From positions 1 through 35,117 of the forward strand of contig CAZNTU010000033.1 in assembly GCA_964575975.1 (NCBI GenBank): DNA of 35,117 nucleotides, read 5' to 3'. The position numbers and the translations under genes were made by a program. Positions 32,101-35,117 of the stretch are shown here, piece by piece (position 1 is the stretch's first letter; each line of letters opens with the position of its first letter). Below the pieces are notes generated by a model that worked only from the letters and a program-made list of their open reading frames with translations, did no database searches and was not told where the DNA came from. The stretch is from G963674505 sp964575975. Its GTDB lineage: Bacteria > Desulfobacterota > Desulfobacteria > Desulfobacterales > SKZT01.

Positions 32101-32478
32101 CTGCACGGTTTCGATGAAACGCCGGCCATTTTTCGGCATGGGCAGAAAGATGTTCGCCCCTAGATCGGCGGTGATGCGGTTGGCGTCTTCGCCGGAATAA
32201 GCGTCCGATACCACCATGATGGGGATGTGGTTGAAGGCGGAGTACTCGGTTGATCGCAGAAGGCGGCAGAAGCGCCAGCCGTCGATGCCGGGCATGTAGA
32301 GATCGGTAACGATCAGGTTCGGGGGACGGTTCGGGTTCATCTTGACCAAGGCCGTCTCGACGTCCTCGAAATCTCGCGCCTCGATTCCTTGCCGTCGCAG
32401 CATCCCTGCCAGAATCGCGCGCTTCGCATGGTTGTCGTTTACAACCACGGCAATGGGAATGTCCGATCGAGTCATCAT
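29185..32478 (-). CDS. Hybrid sensor histidine kinase with three receiver domains, two PAS and a GAF
   Basis: This 1097-residue soluble protein has no membrane segment. In order it carries: REC1 (about 8-125, D59 in TDLYMPGIDG); REC2 (about 138-255, D188 in AALDFDSSDG, K238 in LRKPF); PAS (about 278-390); PAS (about 405-520, ending TDITERKKAEADL); GAF (about 540-700); HisKA (about 712-785) with AGAIAHHFNNYL, so H729 is the probable phosphosite; HATPase with N-box LVTNAAEAI, G1 DNGCGI and G2 GRGLGL; and REC3 (about 975-1095, D1027, K1077). The acceptor motif usually reads HDFNN; here it is HHFNN. The start at ATG 32478 has CCGGAAATAAT upstream. It stands alone among decayed genes and has no partner regulator beside it. 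Ligand and output are unknown. Confidence 0.92.
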   Translation of the reverse strand: MMTRSDIPIAVVVNDNHAKRAILAGMLRRQGIEARDFEDVETALVKMNPNRPPNLIVTDLYMPGIDGWRFCRLLRSTEYSAFNHIPIMVVSDAYSGEDANRITADLGANIFLPMPKNGRRFIETVQALLEGRSVQALPRVLVVGGNRATSLVLARIFAANGYESSTADSLEAARNSLAQTAFELAALDFDSSDGRLNRLLRLLRDDHPECVPVVIAADPRPDQALAWMRHGAAAYLRKPFDPASLVEICAQACRERAFLRIEDRLEERTRHCRSSEAYYRALFESVNDAILVHEIDGEGRPGKFVAANSAACSRLGYSREEMMDLRPQDIAPKDAYRELETVRRKIATTGSALFETEHIARDGRLIPVESHVRTFELDGKRLALSIARNQTERLRTEALMRKKSEERHLLLDTIDAQVWYLSDIETYGAVNRAHADFLGFHPREIAYKKLEDFLSPKVAEVCRAGNIEVFETGRPVQTEEWIPDAQDRQRLIRITKTPRLDMQGRVEFVVCAGTDITERKKAEADLRYRVDFERLVGRIASDLAGASGANVDSTIDRALASLGNFTGADRAYVFQFKDGDTRMDNTHEWHADGIEPQIANLKGIQPEKELPWFAERIRKREFIHVPRVSALPPEADRERDHFSEQGIRSLIAVPTQTSGRLIGFLGFDAVRDLREWTDDDRSLLQFVGGTISYAIERKRGEEERLALERRIQQANKAESMERMAGAIAHHFNNYLAVVLGNLELADEELDFESPVQAYLSEATAGARRLASISQTMLTYLGMTPAKPGLLDLADRLVEFVPALRRAIARPGVSLALELPSRRPAIRADSDRVRDVLARLVTNAAEAIGDGSGTIRVSLQTVAGADLRGQLLFPLDFEPHDVAYACLEVADNGCGITEAERGNLFDPFYSTKQTGRGLGLPVVLGMMRASSGAVSVSSAPGKETVFRVFWPVCGEPVAASPLPSPAPSERRASPGGQILLVDSDPRVRQTAETMLRRLGYDVRGAENYPEALAVLRERDHQVRCALLDLGPRLEQGWIEVEDLRRRMPDVPMILTSSWDESRTLEGARADAGWVFLCKPYQKNDLLKALDRALGEAED

Positions 32479-32566
32479 ATTATTTCCGGTGTTGCCGAAC
32501 AAATGGTCGAACCTATCATTAGGCAAAAAAAATATCAAATGATATTTGGAAAGAGCAGGAAAAGTC

Positions 32567-32968
32567 CTATTCGAGAAGACTGTTTTTCGAGACTTCGGAC
32601 CCATTTGCCAGCCGGACGATTCTTTCGGCGTACCTCAATCTCAGATTTTCCATGTATTCGGCGTCGATTCGGCCCTTCCAGTTCACGACCTCGGCAAAGC
32701 GGCGGGGAATTCCGACCGACGAGGGATCGTAGCCGGTCGATATTCGGGTTTTCCACCTGAGACTTTGTATGCGTCGCGACAGATCGTCCAGTTTGCCGGC
32801 GAGTTCGAACACCGTCGAAAAAAGAAGCGTCTCCGTGTATTGCCGCCGCCCGGTCCTATCGAACCATTCGTCCAGCCGTTCCGGGTTCGGGGTGCGTTCC
32901 GCGATTGCCATGGCCATGACCGAGACGGGGTTTTTCCTTGCGAATCTTTCGAAAACGAGCGCGAGCAT
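32567..32968 (-). pseudogene. Chimeric remnant: IS4-family transposase N-terminus joined to an unrelated tail
   Basis: The 133-codon frame starts with an intact ribosome site (AGGAAG). Its first 55 residues or so match the N-terminus of IS4-family transposases (LVFERFARKNPVSVMAMAIA, NPERLDEWFDRTGRRQYT, LLFSTVFEL). No DDE domain follows. From about residue 56 the sequence changes to LDDLSRRIQSLRWKTRISTG, GIPRRFAEVVNWKGRIDAEY and a helical end. The tail resembles, at low confidence, the C-terminus of an aldehyde:ferredoxin-oxidoreductase-like protein. It therefore looks like a deletion product in which the transposon 5' end landed on the 3' end of another gene. It may still be translated. It lies just outside the left end of the ISL3-family element. 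Confidence 0.65.
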
Positions 32969-32991
32969 GTTCTTTCTTCCTAAATGTTATA

Positions 32992-33021
32992 GGTTCTTTT
33001 GCATATTGCGTGGGTTGACAG
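32992..33021 (+). repeat. Left terminal inverted repeat of the ISL3-family element
   Basis: It starts GGTTCTTTTGCATAT and matches the reverse complement of 34457-34486 at 21 of 30 positions, with perfect blocks GGTTC, TTTGCA, TGGGT and CAG. Confidence 0.8.
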
Positions 33022-33205
33022 AGAAAATCTCCGACCAAAATGGAGAAGACAATCTCTGCGAAAAAAAAAGTCGGTCTTGTTTTTCGACTTGAAAATGACA
33101 ATAGATATCCTTTGATCGACACCGGGAATCCGGGATGCGCGAGCGGATTCGCGAATGCCATCGCCGAGCTTTGAACAAACCGGAAAAGCGAGAGAGGGAA
33201 TCGAC

Positions 33206-34450
33206 ATGTACGAAGACATCGGGCTCTTCGAAGCCGCACTTGGCATGCAGCCGCCTTGGTTCATTGAAAGAATCGAGTTCGACGCCGACGCGAAAAGGCT
33301 CGACATTCATATCGATTTCGAGCGCGGAAGCGCCTTCCCTTCGAAACGCGAGGGCTTTCCCGATTCGTACGAGGTCAAGGACACCAAGGCCAAGACCTGG
33401 AGGCATCTGAATTTTTTCCAGCACGAGTGCTATCTGCGCCGCCGGCCCCCGAGGCTCGATCTCGGAGACGGCAAGACCGAATTCGTATCGCCTCCCTAGG
33501 ACGGGGCCGGGCCCGGATTCACGCTTTTGTTCGAAGCGCTCGTGATGGAGATGTGCCGTCATATGCCCGTCCACGGCGTGTGCGAAATGATAGGCGGAAG
33601 CGACGGGAAAATCTGGAGGCTTCTCGACGAATACACGAGTTCGTCCGTCGCCTCGCGGGACTGTTCGGAAATCACGGCGGTCGGCATGGACGAGACGAGC
33701 CGGACGAAAGGACGCAACTACGTTTCCCTCTTCGTCGACATGGATGAGAGAAGGACGGTTCACGCGGCCAAAGGCAAGGGTCGCGAAACCGTCGAGGACT
33801 TCGTCCTTTCCCTCGAGGCGCGCAACGGTGACAGAGACCGGGTCCGGCAGGCAAGCTGCGACATGTCGCCGGCCTTTGTCAAAGGAGTGAACGAGTTTTT
33901 GCCGCGAGCCGACATTGCCTTCGACAAGTTCCACATCATGAAGCTGATCAACGCGGCCGTGGACGAGGTGAGGCGCCGGGAGGTCGCCTCCCGGCCCATA
34001 CTCGTCGGGTCGCGCCACGTTCTGTCGAAAAACGAGGAGAACCTGACCGGGAAGGAGAAAGAGAAACCGGAGGAACTCAAAATATCGAAATTGAACCTGA
34101 AATCGATTCGGGCGCTTCACATAAGGGAAAATTTCCAAGCCATATACGAGGCGGAAACGGAGGAGGGGTTCGCGTTGCTTTTGAAAAAACGGCGTTTCCG
34201 GGCGACCCGCAGCCGTCTCCAGCCGATCGTCGATGTGGCCAGGACGATCAAGCGACATTGGGACGGCGTTGTCGAACGGAAAAAGTCCCGGATAGACAAC
34301 GGAATCCTGGAAGGTTTGAATTCGGTCGTCCAAGCCGCCAAGGCCAAGGCGAGAGGCTACCGGACCTTCAAGAATTTCAAGATCGTCGTATTTTTGCCGA
34401 CGGGCAAACTGGAATTCGGACATTCGAATCCTAATTTAGTACTTGCATAA
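33206..34450 (+). pseudogene. ISL3-family transposase, in-frame TAG
   Basis: The frame from ATG 33206 (AGGG upstream) to 34450 is 415 codons, the normal length, with one internal stop, TAG at 33497-33499. Before it lies the zinc-finger-like N-terminal part (LFEAALGMQPPWFIERIEFD, KTWRHLNFFQHECYLRRRPP). After it, in the same frame, comes the DDE core: first aspartate in AVGMDETSRTKGRNYV, second in QASCDMSPAFVKGVNEFLP, FDKFHIMKLINAAVDEVRR, and the glutamate in DNGILEGLNSVVQAAKAKAR. The stop falls in the conserved SPP-W-xxxGPGFTLLFEAL segment, where relatives have tryptophan, so one TGG to TAG change explains it. Without suppression or reinitiation (an ATG and several GTG/TTG codons follow), the element should not transpose by itself. 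Confidence 0.85.
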
Positions 34451-34456
34451 TTATTG

Positions 34457-34486
34457 CTGCTTACCCATATGATTTGCAAAGGAACC
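34457..34486 (-). repeat. Right terminal inverted repeat of the ISL3-family element
   Basis: Read from the outer end inward on the minus strand it begins GGTTCCTTTGCAAAT, pairing with the left terminal repeat at 21 of 30 positions. It begins seven bases past the transposase stop. Confidence 0.8.
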
Positions 34487-34669
34487 TAATACTTTTTGCC
34501 GTTTTGCTCCAATAGGTCTTGAAGAAACTGAGAACAATGCTTTTCTTCCCAACTATATGCACGTTGATAAGCTGGAATCCTTATATCATTTGAGTTTGAA
34601 AAAAGTTGAAAAATGGTATCAGCGATATTGTTTTTCTGGTTTTTTTTCATTTTCATCTATAGTATTCAT
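34487..34669 (-). pseudogene. DUF262 (GmrSD-type) gene, frameshifted and truncated by the insertion sequence
   Basis: On the minus strand an ATG at 34669 with AAGGTGACGAAT upstream opens MNTIDENEKKPEKQYR and meets a TGA at once. Shifting one base restores DTIFQLFSNSNDIRIPAYQR, then AYSWEEKHCSQFLQDLLEQN, up to the boundary of the ISL3-family element at 34486-34487. IPAYQRAYSW is the hallmark QR motif of the N-terminal DUF262 nuclease/NTPase domain, found in GmrS/GmrSD type IV restriction enzymes that attack modified DNA. Only about 60 of several hundred residues remain. The piece is much AT-richer than the rest of the window, a sign of separate origin. Confidence 0.7.
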
Positions 34670-35041
34670 ATTCGTCACCTTTTGATCCATAACTACCATA
34701 TTTTCCGCTAATTTTCTTTGACAGCCATGCCTTATCGAAGCAGGGCATAACGAGAAAATCACCGGTTTTTCCGGTGCGTTTTCTGGTTGGAATTTAGTAT
34801 CTGGTCCCTGGAATTCCGTTTCGGCTCGACATCTCACTCTTTGATCCCAAAAAGGGCGATATTGGGCCCATTAAAGGAAGAATAAGAATGTATTTTCGAT
34901 ATTTTCCTTATATCGGCTTGGTCCGACCCGAATCAAACCGAATTAACCCGATTAAAACCAAGCCACATTCGCGATTGTTTCAGCGGTTCCCATGGATTCC
35001 TCACGGCGTATCGGCGCCGATGTTTGCGCGCTGATTCACAA
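34670..35041. other. Non-coding AT-rich region with hairpins and short repeats
   Basis: No gene is supported here. Visible structures are: CACCGG/CCGGTG at 34760-34776 (listed separately); CGATAT/ATATCG at 34897-34915 with a seven-base loop; and an 8-bp inverted repeat GGCTTGGT at 34915-34922 with ACCAAGCC at 34957-34964, whose loop contains three imperfect 10-bp direct repeats (34928-34957, units starting CCGAAT or CCGATT). It separates the DUF262 remnant from the end of the next minus-strand gene. Confidence 0.5.
34760..34780. terminator. Possible bidirectional terminator hairpin
   Basis: CACCGG at 34760-34765, a five-T loop and CCGGTG at 34771-34776 form a six-pair stem. CG and four T follow on the plus strand, and ATTTTC follows on the minus strand. 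The U-tracts are short, so activity is uncertain. Confidence 0.35.
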
Positions 35042-35117
35042 CTATTGTGACGCAGCTTTTTCGGCCAGGAAGTCGCGAACGGGTTTGCCCTTGATGTAGA
35101 GATCCTCGATCACCCCG
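35042..35117 (-). CDS. C-terminal end of an unidentified gene
   Basis: A minus-strand frame enters from the right edge and ends in TAG at 35042-35044. The visible 24 residues contain VIEDLYIKGKPVRDFLAEKA, a well-formed amphipathic end with codon use like the housekeeping genes. I do not recognise the family from so short a tail. The frame is read leftwards into the repeat-bearing non-coding region. Confidence 0.5.
   Translation of the reverse strand, partial: GVIEDLYIKGKPVRDFLAEKAASQ

Larger units (their letters stand above)
32992..34486 (+). mobile_element. ISL3-family insertion sequence, full length, transposase interrupted by amber codon
   Basis: The element is about 1495 bp, within the usual ISL3 size range, and carries one transposase frame. 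Its ends are imperfect 30-bp terminal inverted repeats (21 of 30 matching), both beginning GGTTCYTTTGCA. No 8-bp target duplication is seen: the left flank is ATGTTATA and the right flank TAATACTT. The two flanks belong to different decayed genes, which suggests a deletion or recombination next to the element after it inserted. Confidence 0.85.

Noticed and set aside
32984..34494. An 8-bp target duplication around the ISL3-family element
   Set aside because: The flanks ATGTTATA and TAATACTT do not match in either orientation, and moving the boundaries by one or two bases does not produce a match.
34619..34837. A 72-codon minus-strand frame ending in the sequence EKKPEKQYR
   Set aside because: Only its last 16 codons, from ATG 34669, look real, as the start of the frameshifted DUF262 gene. 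The upstream part crosses a hairpin and has no similarity to anything recognised.

Overview
The window is about 35 kb of GC-rich Gram-negative chromosome. The evidence for Gram-negative is an outer-membrane polysaccharide export lipoprotein, a Wzc-type co-polymerase and an Aat/ClpS N-degron operon. A 55-residue CxxC protein of a type I associate with sulfate-reducing and related deltaproteobacterial lineages points tentatively to Desulfobacterota. No rRNA or tRNA gene was found, so the taxon stays an inference.

Region 1 (about 1-11.5 kb, minus strand) is an exopolysaccharide operon, read from right to left. It holds a Wza-like export lipoprotein, a Wzc-like co-polymerase with a degenerate P-loop, a Wzy/O-antigen-ligase-like membrane protein, two GT4 and three GT2 glycosyltransferases, a hexapeptide-repeat acetyltransferase, and the start of one more gene that leaves the window. 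Most genes overlap by a few bases. Between two of the GT2 genes sits a four-helix-bundle (23S rRNA IVS/S23-family) gene. It is enclosed by two arrays of a 7-bp repeat in opposite orientation, and these arrays supply the stop codons of two genes. This is the most unusual structure in the window.

Region 2 (11.6-14.5 kb) is a partner-switching module of receiver-PP2C phosphatase, anti-sigma kinase and STAS antagonist. It lies just upstream of the polysaccharide operon on the same strand. A divergent regulator with an N-terminal excisionase/MerR-type helix-turn-helix and a C-terminal receiver domain has direct and inverted repeats in its promoter region.

Region 3 (14.5-28.6 kb, plus strand) is mostly housekeeping: an orphan beta-class DNA methyltransferase, a small CxxC protein, secA, the clpS-clpA-aat N-degron operon, a HIT hydrolase, a BtuFCD-type ABC importer with coupled starts, radA, rlmE and yebC.

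Region 4 (28.6-35.1 kb) is a graveyard of defence and mobile genes around one large intact hybrid sensor kinase. It contains an HsdS fragment joined to an AlbA_2/Schlafen-type fragment, an IS4-transposase start joined to an unrelated tail, a complete ISL3-family element whose transposase has an in-frame amber codon, and a frameshifted AT-rich DUF262 (GmrSD-type) gene cut by that element. The window ends in the last 24 codons of an unidentified minus-strand gene.
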